Positions 7,839 to 17,351 are shown, counted from the stretch's first letter. The stretch: 64,000 bases of DNA from Winogradskyella litoriviva (GCF_013249065.1 NZ_JABRWQ010000002.1:1-64000), one strand, 5' to 3'. Notes: a model not told the origin generated them from the sequence alone. Numbers and translations are program-made.

Positions 7839-8873
7839 CTAACCTAAGTCAGATTCATTACCAGATAACATACTTGCAATTAGTTTTGTACTTTCAAATT
7901 GCTCTAAAATAATTTTAATAAATACAGTAATCGGGATTGCCATAATTAAACCAGGTATTCCCCAAAGAAAACCCCAAAACATTAGCATCACTAATACTGC
8001 AATTACATTTATAGAAAAAGATTTCCCCATAAAGATAGGTTCTAAAATAGCTCCAAAAGTTACCTGAACCATAGTTATTGAAAATATAAAGAAAAATAGT
8101 GTGCTCGTAGGATCTAATTCTACAAAAGCAAAAATTGACAATAATATAACCGAAACAAACGAGCCTACCATCTGAACAAAGTTGATGGCAAAAGCAAATA
8201 ATCCCCAAAATATTGGAAAACTTACATCAAAAAACACACACATTAATCCGGTAAACAAACCAGTTAAAGCACTGACCAAAAACTTAACTTTAATAAATTT
8301 AATTAAATCATTTTCAATCTTCATAAAGGTTTTAATCGAGGTATGTTTTCGTTTTAAAATTGTATTATTTAATAATTTATGAACGTTGATAGATTCTGCT
8401 AACCACAGAACTACAAAAAAAACAGTCATTAATAAACCTGTTAAAAATGAATTTAAAAATCCTAATGTTGAACCTAAGTTTTCTTTCTGAAAAAATTGAC
8501 CAATAAAACTATGTTCTTGTTCAAAGGCAATTCCGAAATTATCAAACAAATAAACTTTAAGATCCGCTAGCTTTAACTCAGCTTTAGATAAAAATTCTGT
8601 GTTATTTGCTAAAATTTGTCTGCTCGATAATTGAATTAACTCAATTCCTATTTTAAGTCCTATAGTTACTAATAATAATATAATAACAATACTAACAATT
8701 TTAGGTATTTTACGTCTACCCATCCACCTCATTATTGGTAAAAACAATAAGGCAATAAACATTGAAAAGATTAAAGGAATAAATATAAATGAGAGTATCT
8801 TTAATAAGTAAAATACTAATGGTACTACTATAATTAACAACAAAATGTTAGTTGTACGTCTTTGCTCTAACAT
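7839..8873 (-). CDS. AI-2E family (PerM/YhhT) integral membrane transporter
   Basis: A 344-residue polytopic inner-membrane protein of the PF01594 family, whose members include the AI-2 exporter TqsA and Na+/H+ antiporters. The family does not by itself show that AI-2 is transported. Paired hydrophobic helices lie at about 8-40 and 55-80, followed by a soluble region (about 85-145) and a C-terminal bundle (about 150-325) with GLFAFAINFVQMVGSFV and the family-typical IFWGFLWGIPGLIMAIPI region. The ATG at 8873 has a TACATTTG -7 element (8904-8911) about 30 bp upstream. Downstream spacing to the exported protein is 109 bp. Confidence 0.88.
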   Translation of the reverse strand: MLEQRRTTNILLLIIVVPLVFYLLKILSFIFIPLIFSMFIALLFLPIMRWMGRRKIPKIVSIVIILLLVTIGLKIGIELIQLSSRQILANNTEFLSKAELKLADLKVYLFDNFGIAFEQEHSFIGQFFQKENLGSTLGFLNSFLTGLLMTVFFVVLWLAESINVHKLLNNTILKRKHTSIKTFMKIENDLIKFIKVKFLVSALTGLFTGLMCVFFDVSFPIFWGLFAFAINFVQMVGSFVSVILLSIFAFVELDPTSTLFFFIFSITMVQVTFGAILEPIFMGKSFSINVIAVLVMLMFWGFLWGIPGLIMAIPITVFIKIILEQFESTKLIASMLSGNESDLG

Positions 8874-9206
8874 GGGGCAGATTTGGATTTATTTAAATGA
8901 CTACAAATGTAAATGAAAAATAATTTTTTGTTTGATTAAAGTATTGTTAAAAAACAACTTTTGAAACCGTTCTTAAACTTAAACAACACGATAAAACGTC
9001 AAAAATATCGCTAAAACGTTTGTTAAGCAAACTTATCATCATAAATAATTACCAATATTATTTTAAATTTAATATTAATAAATATTTGCTTTTCATAAGC
9101 GTACATCTTAACAAAAAAACCAGAAAAGTTTAATTTTCTGGCTTGCTTATTTATTAATACTAAAATACATCAATATTTTAGAGTTACTCTTTCATTTTTA
9201 AACTAA
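8874..9206. other. 333-bp intergenic region between the AI-2E gene and dnaB
   Basis: It holds a minus-strand TACATTTG -7 element (8904-8911) for the AI-2E gene and the dnaB terminator at 9112-9141. The remaining AT-rich DNA (8940-9110) shows no gene-like frame. Confidence 0.5.
9112..9141 (-). terminator. Intrinsic terminator of dnaB
   Basis: On the minus strand CCAGAAAA pairs with TTTTCTGG (9120-9127 with 9134-9141) and is followed by seven Ts (9113-9119). It lies about 65 bp beyond the dnaB stop codon. Confidence 0.85.
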
Positions 9207-10742
9207 TTAGAATGGCACTCCATCATCCTCTGGATCTCCAAAGGCATCAGAAGGTGAAGGGAAACTATCTGGTGTAAATGTATTATCATTAGCTGCTGCA
9301 TTCATTTTAGAATGAAATTCACCTCCAAAAGGCGTATCAAAATCATCTAGGTTATCAAATTTACCTAAGTGACCAATAAACTTTAATCTAATATTTTCTA
9401 ATCCACCATTTCTATGTTTAGCAACAATAAATTCACCTTGTCCTGCAGTTGGCGAGCGTTCTTCATCATCCCATTCGTCAATTTTATAGTATTCAGGTCT
9501 ATAGATAAATGATACAATATCTGCATCTTGTTCAATTGCTCCAGATTCACGTAAATCTGATAATAACGGGCGCTTACTTCCTCCACGAGTTTCAACAGCA
9601 CGAGATAATTGAGATAATGCAATAACAGGTATACTTAATTCCTTAGCTAATGCCTTAAGGTTTCTAGAAATCATAGAAATTTCTTGTTCTCTATTTCCAC
9701 CTTTTTGGCTTCCTCCTGCTGTCATTAATTGCAAATAATCGATCATAATCATCTTAATACCATATTGAGATGCCAAACGACGTGCTTTTGCTCTTAAATC
9801 GAAAATTGAAAGTGATGGTGTATCATCAATAAATAAGGGTGCTTTTTCTAATGTTTTTACTTTAACGTTAAGCTGTTCCCACTCGTGTTTTTCAAGCTTT
9901 CCGGTTCTAAGTTTTTCTGAAGACAGACCTGTTTCACTAGAAATTAAACGTGTTATTAATTGTACAGAGGACATTTCTAAAGAAAAGAAAGCCACAGGAA
10001 CATTACTATTTACTGCAACATTACGAGCCATAGTTAATGTAAATGCTGTTTTACCCATACCAGGACGAGCCGCTACAATAACTAAATCTGAAGGTTGCCA
10101 ACCAGAGGTTAATTTATCTAATTTATCAAAACCAGAAGGAATTCCACTCATACCTTCTTTATTAGAAATCTCTTCAATCTTCTTTTTTGCCTGAATTACT
10201 AAACTCTGCGCAGATTCTGTAGATTTCTTAACATTACCTTGGGTAACTTCATACAATTTGGCTTCTGCTGTATCTAATAAATCAAAAACATCTTTAGTTT
10301 CGTCATAAGCCTCTTCAATTATTTCGTTTGAAATTTTAATTAAACTTCTCTGAATATACTTTTGAAGAATAATACGAGCATGAAACTCAATATGTGCCGA
10401 AGATGATACACGTTGAGTTAAAGAAATGAGGTAAAAATCACCTCCAACTAAATCTAATTTTTCATCTTTCTTTAATTGACTAGAAACGGTTAATAAGTCA
10501 ACAGGCTCACTATTTTCAAACAACTTAAAAATAGATTCAAATATGTATTTGTGTGCTTCTTTATAAAAAGCATCAGGACTTAAAATATCAATAACTTCAT
10601 CAACACCTTTTTTATCAATCATCATAGCACCAAGAACAACCTCTTCTAAATCAGGTGCTTGAGGCGGTATTTTACCTTTTTCTAAGCTAATGATAGTGCT
10701 TTTATCTACTTTATAACCAGTTACTGGATTGGGTTGTTTCAT
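9207..10742 (-). CDS. dnaB: Replicative DNA helicase DnaB
   Basis: Hexameric 5'-3' helicase that unwinds DNA at the replication fork. An N-terminal primase-interacting domain (about 30-130) opens with LEEVVLGAMM. The RecA-like C-terminal domain carries Walker A GMGKTAFTL near residue 230, a Walker B IDYLQLM, and the SRAVETRGGSKRP / DLRESGAIEQDAD motifs typical of DnaB. I start at ATG 10742; the frame extends three codons to a TTG at 10751, but the ATG gives the usual flavobacterial N-terminus. The length of 511 residues is normal, with no intein. The C-terminal tail is acidic and ends in DDGVPF. It lies about 170 bp downstream of accA and has its own terminator. Confidence 0.97.
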   Translation of the reverse strand: MKQPNPVTGYKVDKSTIISLEKGKIPPQAPDLEEVVLGAMMIDKKGVDEVIDILSPDAFYKEAHKYIFESIFKLFENSEPVDLLTVSSQLKKDEKLDLVGGDFYLISLTQRVSSSAHIEFHARIILQKYIQRSLIKISNEIIEEAYDETKDVFDLLDTAEAKLYEVTQGNVKKSTESAQSLVIQAKKKIEEISNKEGMSGIPSGFDKLDKLTSGWQPSDLVIVAARPGMGKTAFTLTMARNVAVNSNVPVAFFSLEMSSVQLITRLISSETGLSSEKLRTGKLEKHEWEQLNVKVKTLEKAPLFIDDTPSLSIFDLRAKARRLASQYGIKMIMIDYLQLMTAGGSQKGGNREQEISMISRNLKALAKELSIPVIALSQLSRAVETRGGSKRPLLSDLRESGAIEQDADIVSFIYRPEYYKIDEWDDEERSPTAGQGEFIVAKHRNGGLENIRLKFIGHLGKFDNLDDFDTPFGGEFHSKMNAAANDNTFTPDSFPSPSDAFGDPEDDGVPF

Positions 10743-10854
10743 AAGTAACAAAAATAATGAAATAGTGAAGACAAAATGCTAAAGCTGAATTTACAATCTT
10801 AACATGTCATCAACAATCTAACTGTTAATAACTCAAATATATTGTTAATAGCGC

Positions 10855-10883
10855 CAAAAAAAACCGAAGCCTAAACTTCAGTT
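10855..10883 (-). terminator. Intrinsic terminator of accA
   Basis: Read on the minus strand, AACTGAAG pairs with CTTCGGTT (one G-U) around TTTAGG and is followed by a run of eight Ts (10856-10863). It lies about 30 bp after the accA stop and before dnaB. Confidence 0.83.
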
Positions 10884-10910
10884 TTTTATAGTTGCCTATG
10901 TTTAGTACAA

Positions 10911-11864
10911 TTAGTCTTTATAGACTCCCATTGCATCGTATTTTTCCATACGTTGTTTCACTAAATCTTTTGGTGATAAGTTTTTAAGTTCTTCATAAGA
11001 CTTAACAATTGCATCACTTACAGACTTAAATGTTGCAGCTCTATCAGTATGAGCTCCACCAAGTGGCTCCTTTATAATTTGATCCACAAGTTTCATTCGC
11101 TTCATATCCTTTGCCGTAAGTTTTAGAGCTTCTGCAGCTTGTTCCTTAAACTCCCAACTTCTCCATAAAATTGAAGAACAAGATTCTGGAGATATTACAG
11201 AATACCAGGTATTCTCTAACATCATTACACGATCACCTACACCTATCCCTAAAGCTCCTCCTGAAGCACCTTCACCAATAATTATGGTAATAATTGGTAC
11301 TTTAAGCCTTGACATTTCTAGTATGTTTCTTGCAATTGCTTCTCCTTGTCCACGCTCTTCTGCTTCTAAACCAGGATATGCGCCAGGAGTATCAATTAAA
11401 GTCACCACCGGAATTCCAAATTTCTCTGCAGATTTCATTAATCGTAATGCTTTACGATAACCTTCAGGATTAGACATTCCAAAATTACGATATTGTCTTG
11501 TTTTAGTGTTAAATCCTTTTTGTTGACCAATAAACATATAAGATTGATCACCTATTTTACCCAAACCACCAATCATAGCTTTATCATCCTTTACATTTCT
11601 GTCGCCATGTAATTCTAAAAACGTATCTCCACACAGTGCTTTAATATGATCTAATGTATAAGGTCTGTTTGGGTGTCTAGACAGCTGAACACGTTGCCAA
11701 GCAGTTAGATTTTTATAGATATTTTTTTTAGTCTCAGCCAGTTTTTTTTCTATTTGCTTACAGGTTTCAGTAACATCTACTTCACTTTCTTTTCCTATAA
11801 TCTCACATTTATCTAGCTGTTCTTCTAGTTCTTTTATTGGTAATTCAAACTCTAAGTATTCCAT
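10911..11864 (-). CDS. accA: Acetyl-CoA carboxylase carboxyltransferase subunit alpha
   Basis: Transfers the carboxyl group from biotin to acetyl-CoA as an alpha2-beta2 complex with AccD, giving malonyl-CoA for fatty-acid synthesis. The 317 residues are the normal length. Family motifs: an N-terminal coiled region with LEEQLDKCE, the [17 protein letters not shown] stretch, [27 protein letters not shown], and [17 protein letters not shown], which form the crotonase-fold oxyanion holes. The start at 11864 gives a normal N-terminus. A TAGGTTTG -7 element (minus, 11902-11909) lies 38 bp upstream, so it is probably transcribed on its own. Confidence 0.97.
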   Translation of the reverse strand: MEYLEFELPIKELEEQLDKCEIIGKESEVDVTETCKQIEKKLAETKKNIYKNLTAWQRVQLSRHPNRPYTLDHIKALCGDTFLELHGDRNVKDDKAMIGGLGKIGDQSYMFIGQQKGFNTKTRQYRNFGMSNPEGYRKALRLMKSAEKFGIPVVTLIDTPGAYPGLEAEERGQGEAIARNILEMSRLKVPIITIIIGEGASGGALGIGVGDRVMMLENTWYSVISPESCSSILWRSWEFKEQAAEALKLTAKDMKRMKLVDQIIKEPLGGAHTDRAATFKSVSDAIVKSYEELKNLSPKDLVKQRMEKYDAMGVYKD

Positions 11865-12025
11865 ACAATTTGAAGTTAGTTATTTTTTAGTTAGTTGGAT
11901 ACAAACCTACGTATTCTAATTCACTTTATAGAAATAATAATCTAAAAGTAGGTTCATTTTGTCTTAATATCAAAAGTAGTATAATCACAGAAACTATAAA
12001 AACTTTAATAGCCAATTTCTTTAGT

Positions 12026-12913
12026 TTAAGTTTTGCGTTGTTTATAATTTTTAAAAACGGCATCAAATAATACAGTTATTAAAATCAAAATTGCCCCAAG
12101 ATAAAATTGAGGTGACATAGTTTCTGTTTCGGGATATAGCAATAAAGCGATTGCTATACCATAAATGGGTTCTAAATTATAACTTAAAATTACAGTAAAC
12201 GGACTTATATAACGCATAACATCTACCGACCCGATAAAGGCATAAGCTGTACAAACCGATGCTAGAATAAATAAATATATCCAATCCTCATTAGAGAGTG
12301 AAAAGAATTCTGCATTAAAAGTTTTACCTGTGCATAGAATAAAAATAGTTAAAAAAACAACGCCACTACTAAACTCATAAAATGAAATTACTGTTGCCCT
12401 GTGTTGTTGAATAAACATTCCATTAATTACAGCAAATAGAGTAGAAAACAAAGCTGAAAACAAACCAAGAATTATACCGTTTATATAACCCATTTCACTA
12501 CTAGTTATTAACAGAACGCCAAGAATTACAATAATACCAAAGATAATCTCGTAAGTAAGAATACGTCTTTTAAAAAAAAGAGGTTCAATAAAAGAGGCAA
12601 AAAATGCTCCTGAAGAAAACATCGCTAATGCAATTGAAACATTGGCTTGATTAATTGCTTCAAAAAAAGTAATCCAATGTAATGCAATTATAACACCTGC
12701 AATAGAAAATTGTAGAAGTGTTCTATTAGAAATTTTAATGTTTAGTTTTATAATTTTAATATAAATGAACATTAAGACGCCAGCAATTGCCATTCTATAC
12801 CAAACGAGCTCTAATGCACCTATAGTAATTTCCTTGCCCAAAATAGCTGTAAAACCAGCAATTATAACCAGAAAGTGAAGGTGTAAATAATGCCTTAATT
12901 TAACGTTTCGCAT
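12026..12913 (-). CDS. EamA/DMT superfamily permease
   Basis: A 295-residue inner-membrane protein with about ten hydrophobic helices in two EamA repeats (about 10-140 and 150-288). Drug/metabolite transporters of this type export amino acids, nucleotide sugars or other small molecules; the substrate cannot be inferred. Helix 1 is HFLVIIAGFTAILGKEI and the end is basic (KNYKQRKT), as expected for a cytoplasmic tail. The ATG at 12913 lies inside the end of the upstream LptF/LptG-type gene (14 bp overlap), so the two are probably translationally coupled. Confidence 0.87.
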   Translation of the reverse strand: MRNVKLRHYLHLHFLVIIAGFTAILGKEITIGALELVWYRMAIAGVLMFIYIKIIKLNIKISNRTLLQFSIAGVIIALHWITFFEAINQANVSIALAMFSSGAFFASFIEPLFFKRRILTYEIIFGIIVILGVLLITSSEMGYINGIILGLFSALFSTLFAVINGMFIQQHRATVISFYEFSSGVVFLTIFILCTGKTFNAEFFSLSNEDWIYLFILASVCTAYAFIGSVDVMRYISPFTVILSYNLEPIYGIAIALLLYPETETMSPQFYLGAILILITVLFDAVFKNYKQRKT

Positions 12914-13976
12914 TTTGTAGAAGGTATATTGCTAAAATACCAAATATTACATTAGGAAACCACACAGCAATAATTGCAGGAAAATTAGATTGTTCTGCCA
13001 TAACACCAAATACCTTATCAAAAAAGACATAAATCATTGCAATAGCAATACCAAAGGCAAGATTTACTCCCATTCCTCCTCTTCGCTTTACGGAAGAGAC
13101 AGCCACAGCTATAATGGTAAGAATATATATTGAAACAGGTAAACTCCATTTTTTTAACTTAACAACTTCATAACGACCAATATTAGGAGAGCCACGTCGT
13201 TTTTCTGCGGCAATAAAGTCTAATAGCTCACCGTATGATTTTGTTTCTGCTGCATATTCAACTGGTGTTAAATCCTCTAATTCAAAAGGGAAACTCATAT
13301 CTTTTCTATGTTCTTTCTCTATAGTTTCAATTCCATTTTCAAATGTACGCTTAACATATTTACTCAGTCTATATGTACTATCTTTTACATTATAGCGAAT
13401 ATTATCAGCAAATATTTTGTATTTAAGTTCATTCCCTTCAAAATGCTCGTAAGTAAAATTCATTCCGGTTTTATTACTCACTACAAAATTACTTACATAG
13501 ATATAATCATTATCATTTATCTGTTGATAGACGTCATGCGTCTGTTGCGCTTTTTTATGTTTTTTTAGGTATTTAAATTTAAATTCGTTAAAACCTTTAC
13601 TGGCAATTGGTGCTAAATACATACCAAGAAATAAGCCTACTGTGGCAACTATTGTTGCACCTATCATATATGGTCTTAAAAATCTAGAAAACGAAACACC
13701 CGAACTTAAAAATGCAACAATCTCTGTGTTATTTGCTAACTTGGAGGTAAACCAAATAACTGATAAGAATAGAAATAAAGGAAACAAAAGATTAGCAAAA
13801 TAAACCGTGAAATTTAGATAATAAAAAGCAACTTCACCAAAAGGTGCATTGTTTTCTAACATCTTCCCAACTTTTTCTGCTAAATCTACAGTAATTCCTA
13901 TGGGTACAAACAATAGTAACATCATAAGAAATGTAAACAAATAGCGTTTTAGTATGTACCAGTCTAGGATTTTCAA
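12900..13976 (-). CDS. LptF/LptG-type (YjgP/YjgQ) permease of lipopolysaccharide export
   Basis: Inner-membrane component of the Lpt ABC exporter that extracts LPS for the periplasmic bridge. The 358 residues show the family layout: two N-terminal helices starting at MKILDWYILKRYLFTFLMML, further helices to about 125, a periplasmic beta-jellyroll domain (about 130-270), and C-terminal helices. There is no ATG near the start; the frame opens with TTG at 13976, which gives the expected MKILDxYI N-terminus. The codons upstream lie in a nine-fold heptamer repeat with in-frame stops. The gene overlaps the EamA gene by 14 bp. LptF and LptG cannot be told apart here. Confidence 0.87.
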   Translation of the reverse strand: MKILDWYILKRYLFTFLMMLLLFVPIGITVDLAEKVGKMLENNAPFGEVAFYYLNFTVYFANLLFPLFLFLSVIWFTSKLANNTEIVAFLSSGVSFSRFLRPYMIGATIVATVGLFLGMYLAPIASKGFNEFKFKYLKKHKKAQQTHDVYQQINDNDYIYVSNFVVSNKTGMNFTYEHFEGNELKYKIFADNIRYNVKDSTYRLSKYVKRTFENGIETIEKEHRKDMSFPFELEDLTPVEYAAETKSYGELLDFIAAEKRRGSPNIGRYEVVKLKKWSLPVSIYILTIIAVAVSSVKRRGGMGVNLAFGIAIAMIYVFFDKVFGVMAEQSNFPAIIAVWFPNVIFGILAIYLLQNAKR

Positions 13977-13987
13977 GTTTGTTGTTT

Positions 13988-14053
13988 GTTGTTAGTTGTT
14001 AGTTGTTAGTTGTTAGTTGTTAGTTGTTAGTTGTTAGTTGTTAGTTGTTAGTT
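13988..14053. repeat. Nine tandem copies of the heptamer GTTGTTA
   Basis: Nine exact, uninterrupted GTTGTTA units occupy 13988-14050, plus a trailing GTT. On the minus strand they read TAACAAC and end 11 bp before the TTG start of the LptF/LptG-type gene, so they form its untranslated leader. A 7-bp unit in a non-coding place is a good substrate for slipped-strand copy-number change. No protein or RNA gene is seen in it. Confidence 0.95.
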
Positions 14054-14098
14054 TAAAATATTATACTTCAAATTAAATATCTAAATCAATGTTAATGC

Positions 14099-15229
14099 CT
14101 ATAATCGGTTATCCATTTGTTTAACCATTTTTTCTTTCCATGCTCTAAAATCTCCCGCTATAATATGTTTTCTAGCTTCTCTTGTTAACCATAAATAAAA
14201 TCCAAGATTATGAATGGTAGCAATTTGCTTTCCTAATAATTCATTAACGGTAAACAAATGTCTTAAATAGGCTTTGCTATATTCGGTATCAACAAACGTA
14301 ATTCCCATTTCATCAATAGGAGAAAAATCATTAGCCCATTTTAAATTCTTAATATTAATTGATCCATGAGCCGTAAACAACATTCCGTTTCTAGCATTTC
14401 TAGTTGGCATAACACAATCAAACATATCTACTCCTAACGCAATATTTTCTAATATATTGATAGGTGTACCAACTCCCATTAAATAACGTGGTTTATCTTC
14501 TGGCAAAATACTACATACTACATCTGTCATAGCATACATTTCTTCTGCTGGTTCACCTACTGAAAGACCACCAATAGCATTACCTTCAGCACCTGCATTA
14601 GCAATATATTCTGCAGATTGCTGTCTTAAATCTTTATATGTGCTTCCTTGAACGATAGGAAAAAAAGTTTGGTCGTAATTGTAAGTTAAAGGTGTTTTTT
14701 TTAAATGCGTTAAACAACGTTCTAACCAACGATGGGTCATATGCATAGAGCGTTTAGCATAATTATAATCGCAAGGATAAGGTGTACACTCATCAAAAGC
14801 CATTATAATATCTGCTCCTATTTTGCGCTGAACTTCCATTACGTTTTCTGGTGTAAACACATGGTAGCTACCATCTATATGAGATTTAAACTTTACACCT
14901 TCTTCTTTAATCTTTCTATTAGATGACAATGAGTATACTTGGTAACCTCCAGAATCGGTAAGTATATTTCTATCCCAATTCATAAATTTATGTAAACCAC
15001 CTGCTTGTTCTAAAATAGGCGTTTGTGGCCTTAAATACAAATGGTATGTATTACCGAGAATAATATCTGGATTAATATCGTCCTTTAACTCTCTCTGATG
15101 CACCCCTTTAACAGAAGCTACAGTACCAACTGGCATAAAAATAGGAGTTTCTATGGTGCCGTGATCAGTAGTGATAGATCCTGCTCTGGCTTTTGTTTCT
15201 TTATCTTTTGCTACTCTTTGAAATATCAT
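14099..15229 (-). CDS. tgt: tRNA-guanine transglycosylase (queuosine pathway), without the usual zinc cysteines
   Basis: Exchanges G34 for preQ1 in tRNAs with GUN anticodons. The TIM-barrel signature is complete: TDHGTIETPIFMPVGT, the active-site segment LTDSGGYQVYSL with the general acid/base Asp, FPIVQGSTY, GGLSVGE, and the nucleophile region VDMFDCVMPTRNARNG. The odd point is the zinc site. Where canonical bacterial TGT has CxCxxC, this one reads D-E-M-G-I-T-F-V-D-T (about residues 304-315), with no cysteine, followed by the conserved YSKAYLRHL. From memory this loss is shared by many Bacteroidota TGTs. The length of 376 residues is normal. The start at 15229 lies about 100 bp after a TATATTTG element. 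Confidence 0.95.
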   Translation of the reverse strand: MIFQRVAKDKETKARAGSITTDHGTIETPIFMPVGTVASVKGVHQRELKDDINPDIILGNTYHLYLRPQTPILEQAGGLHKFMNWDRNILTDSGGYQVYSLSSNRKIKEEGVKFKSHIDGSYHVFTPENVMEVQRKIGADIIMAFDECTPYPCDYNYAKRSMHMTHRWLERCLTHLKKTPLTYNYDQTFFPIVQGSTYKDLRQQSAEYIANAGAEGNAIGGLSVGEPAEEMYAMTDVVCSILPEDKPRYLMGVGTPINILENIALGVDMFDCVMPTRNARNGMLFTAHGSINIKNLKWANDFSPIDEMGITFVDTEYSKAYLRHLFTVNELLGKQIATIHNLGFYLWLTREARKHIIAGDFRAWKEKMVKQMDNRL

Positions 15230-15335
15230 GTATTTATACCTATTGTTTTAAACTGACATATGTTGTTTGCACTAATAATTCCTTTAAGGGTAACTAATTT
15301 CAGCATGCTCTTTTCGTTACATATAAGTCAGACGG

Positions 15336-15343
15336 CAAATATA
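15336..15343 (-). promoter_or_regulatory. Candidate -7 element for tgt
   Basis: TATATTTG on the minus strand, followed by GCCG, as in other promoters of the window. No good TTG lies at the expected distance upstream. The leader would be about 100 nt. This element and the plus-strand transketolase promoter at 15476-15507 account for the 303-bp spacer 15230-15532. Confidence 0.5.
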
Positions 15344-15475
15344 AATAACTCTTTAAGAATCCCTCTTAAATTAAATTTAAAATAATAGGCTTAAATTAAA
15401 TTTGCAATAAGAAATCCTTAATTAATCATATTGTTAGCAAATTGCGTTTTTAGTTAATAAGTGCACCTTAACTAC

Positions 15476-15507
15476 TTTTGAAAAACTTCTGTAAAAAGTT
15501 ACATTTG
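15476..15507 (+). promoter_or_regulatory. Promoter of the split transketolase operon
   Basis: TTTTG at 15476-15480, 19 bp, then TACATTTG at 15500-15507: a full consensus match. The ATG lies 25 bp downstream. Confidence 0.75.
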
Positions 15508-15532
15508 TAGCATAAATCTTAAGCAACATAAC

Positions 15533-16378
15533 ATGCCAAACATTAAAGAATTAAACGATTTTACAACTCAGGTTCGTAGAGATATTATACGAATGGTACA
15601 CAAAGTAAATTCTGGTCATCCTGGTGGATCACTAGGCTGTGCAGAATTTTTTGTTTCCCTTTATCAAGACATATTAGAAACCAAAGACGATTTTGATATG
15701 GACGGAATAGGAGAAGATTTATTCTTTTTATCAAACGGACATATTTCACCAGTATATTATAGTGTTTTAGCTAGATCTGGTTATTTCCCAGTAGAAGAAT
15801 TAAACACTTTTAGATTATTAAACTCTAGATTACAAGGACACCCAACAACACATGAAGGTTTACCAGGAATTAGAATTGCATCTGGATCCTTAGGGCAAGG
15901 TATGTCTGTAGCCATTGGTGCTGCACAAGGAAAAAAGCTTAATAATGATAAGCACTTAGTGTATAGTCTTCATGGTGATGGCGAGTTACAAGAAGGACAG
16001 AATTGGGAAGCTATTATGTATGCTTCTGCTAAAAAAGTAGATAATCTTATTTCTACCATAGACTTAAACAAACAACAAATTGATGGTTCTACTGATGATG
16101 TTTTACCAATGGGAAGTTTAAGAGCTAAGTTTGAAGCTTTTGGTTGGACTGTAATCGATATTGAAAAAGGTAATGATATTGAAGCTATTTTAAAAGGAAT
16201 GGCTGAAGCAAAATCTTTAACAGGTAAAGGAAAACCTGTTTGTGTTTTATTACATACTGTTATGGGAAATGGTATAGATTTTATGATGCACACACATGCT
16301 TGGCATGGAAAAGCACCAAACGACGAGCAACTGGCTAACGGTTTAGCTCAAAATCCTGAAACTTTAGGAGATTACTAA
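15533..16378 (+). CDS. Transketolase, N-terminal (PP-domain) subunit
   Basis: First half of a two-gene transketolase of the pentose phosphate pathway. Thiamine diphosphate is held between this subunit and the one encoded next. The 281 residues include VHKVNSGHPGGSLG near residue 22, the SNGHISPVYYS region, the phosphate-binding HGDGELQEGQNWEA with its Gly-Asp-Gly motif, and IDLNKQQIDG. It ends near QNPETLGDY, where single-chain transketolases continue into the Pyr domain. The next gene follows after 19 bp and completes the enzyme. Split forms are widespread, including in Bacteroidota. It is led by a consensus promoter. Confidence 0.93.
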   Translation: MPNIKELNDFTTQVRRDIIRMVHKVNSGHPGGSLGCAEFFVSLYQDILETKDDFDMDGIGEDLFFLSNGHISPVYYSVLARSGYFPVEELNTFRLLNSRLQGHPTTHEGLPGIRIASGSLGQGMSVAIGAAQGKKLNNDKHLVYSLHGDGELQEGQNWEAIMYASAKKVDNLISTIDLNKQQIDGSTDDVLPMGSLRAKFEAFGWTVIDIEKGNDIEAILKGMAEAKSLTGKGKPVCVLLHTVMGNGIDFMMHTHAWHGKAPNDEQLANGLAQNPETLGDY

Positions 16379-16397
16379 TCATCAAATCAAAAATAAT

Positions 16398-17351
16398 ATG
16401 AAAACATATACATATACAGAAAAAAAAGATACAAGAAGTGGATTTGGTGCTGGTTTAGCCGAATTAGGTAGAACAAACCCTAATGTGGTAGCTTTATGTG
16501 CTGACCTTATTGGCTCTTTAAAAATGAACGAATTCATTAAAGAAAATCCAGAACGATTTTTTCAAATAGGAATTGCAGAAGCTAATATGATGGGAATTGC
16601 TGCTGGTTTAACCATTGGTGGAAAAATTCCGTTTACAGGTACATTTGCTAATTTCTCAACAGGAAGAGTTTATGATCAAATACGTCAATCTATTGCATAT
16701 TCTGGTAAAAATGTAAAGATATGTGCATCTCATGCAGGATTAACTTTAGGTGAAGATGGTGCAACGCATCAAATTTTAGAAGATATTGGATTAATGAAAA
16801 TGTTACCAGGTATGGTAGTTATTAATCCTTGTGATTATAATCAAACAAAAGCAGCAACTATCGCAATTGCAGATTACGAAGGCCCTGTTTATTTAAGATT
16901 TGGTAGACCTTCAATTCCGATTTTTACACCTGCTGATCAAAAATTTGAAATAGGAAAAGCGGTTCAATTAACCGAAGGTACAGATGTAACTATTGTAGCA
17001 ACTGGTCATTTAGTATGGGAAGCATTAGAGGCTTCTAAAGTTTTAAACGATGCTGGTATTTCTGCTGAAGTTATTAATATCCATACCATTAAACCTTTAG
17101 ATGAAGAAGCTATTTTAGCTTCAGTTGCTAAAACTGGTTGTATTGTTACCGCAGAAGAGCATAACCACCTTGGTGGTCTTGGAGAAAGTGTTGCTAGAGT
17201 ATTAGCACTTCACCATCCAACACCTCAAGAATTTGTGGCAACCAATGATACATTTGGTGAATCTGGTACGCCTGCACAACTAATGGAAAAGTATGGACTA
17301 AACAGTAACGCTGTAGTTAAGGCTGTAAAAACAGTTATTAAAAGAAAATAA
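16398..17351 (+). CDS. Transketolase, C-terminal (Pyr and C-domain) subunit
   Basis: Second half of the split transketolase. The pyrimidine-binding domain holds the catalytic glutamate in the stretch FFQIGIAEANMMGIAAGL (about residues 52-70) and the GEDGATHQ motif; the C-terminal domain runs from about residue 185. The length of 317 residues matches stand-alone C-terminal subunits. It is 19 bp downstream of the N-terminal subunit in the same operon, so the two should be made in equal amounts. The DXPS-like alternative is less likely because the GDGxxQEG motif and the split lengths fit transketolase. Confidence 0.93.
   Translation: MKTYTYTEKKDTRSGFGAGLAELGRTNPNVVALCADLIGSLKMNEFIKENPERFFQIGIAEANMMGIAAGLTIGGKIPFTGTFANFSTGRVYDQIRQSIAYSGKNVKICASHAGLTLGEDGATHQILEDIGLMKMLPGMVVINPCDYNQTKAATIAIADYEGPVYLRFGRPSIPIFTPADQKFEIGKAVQLTEGTDVTIVATGHLVWEALEASKVLNDAGISAEVINIHTIKPLDEEAILASVAKTGCIVTAEEHNHLGGLGESVARVLALHHPTPQEFVATNDTFGESGTPAQLMEKYGLNSNAVVKAVKTVIKRK

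Noticed and set aside
7839..8873. Assigning a quorum-sensing role to the AI-2E family permease
   Set aside because: The family name reflects one member (TqsA); nothing here shows AI-2 transport and luxS is not in the window.
10743..10751. Upstream TTG start for dnaB
   Set aside because: The ATG at 10742 gives the usual flavobacterial DnaB N-terminus; the extra three residues add nothing.
13988..14053. Tandem heptamers considered as a CRISPR-like array
   Set aside because: There are no spacers and no cas genes; the 7-bp units are directly adjacent, so this is a simple tandem repeat.
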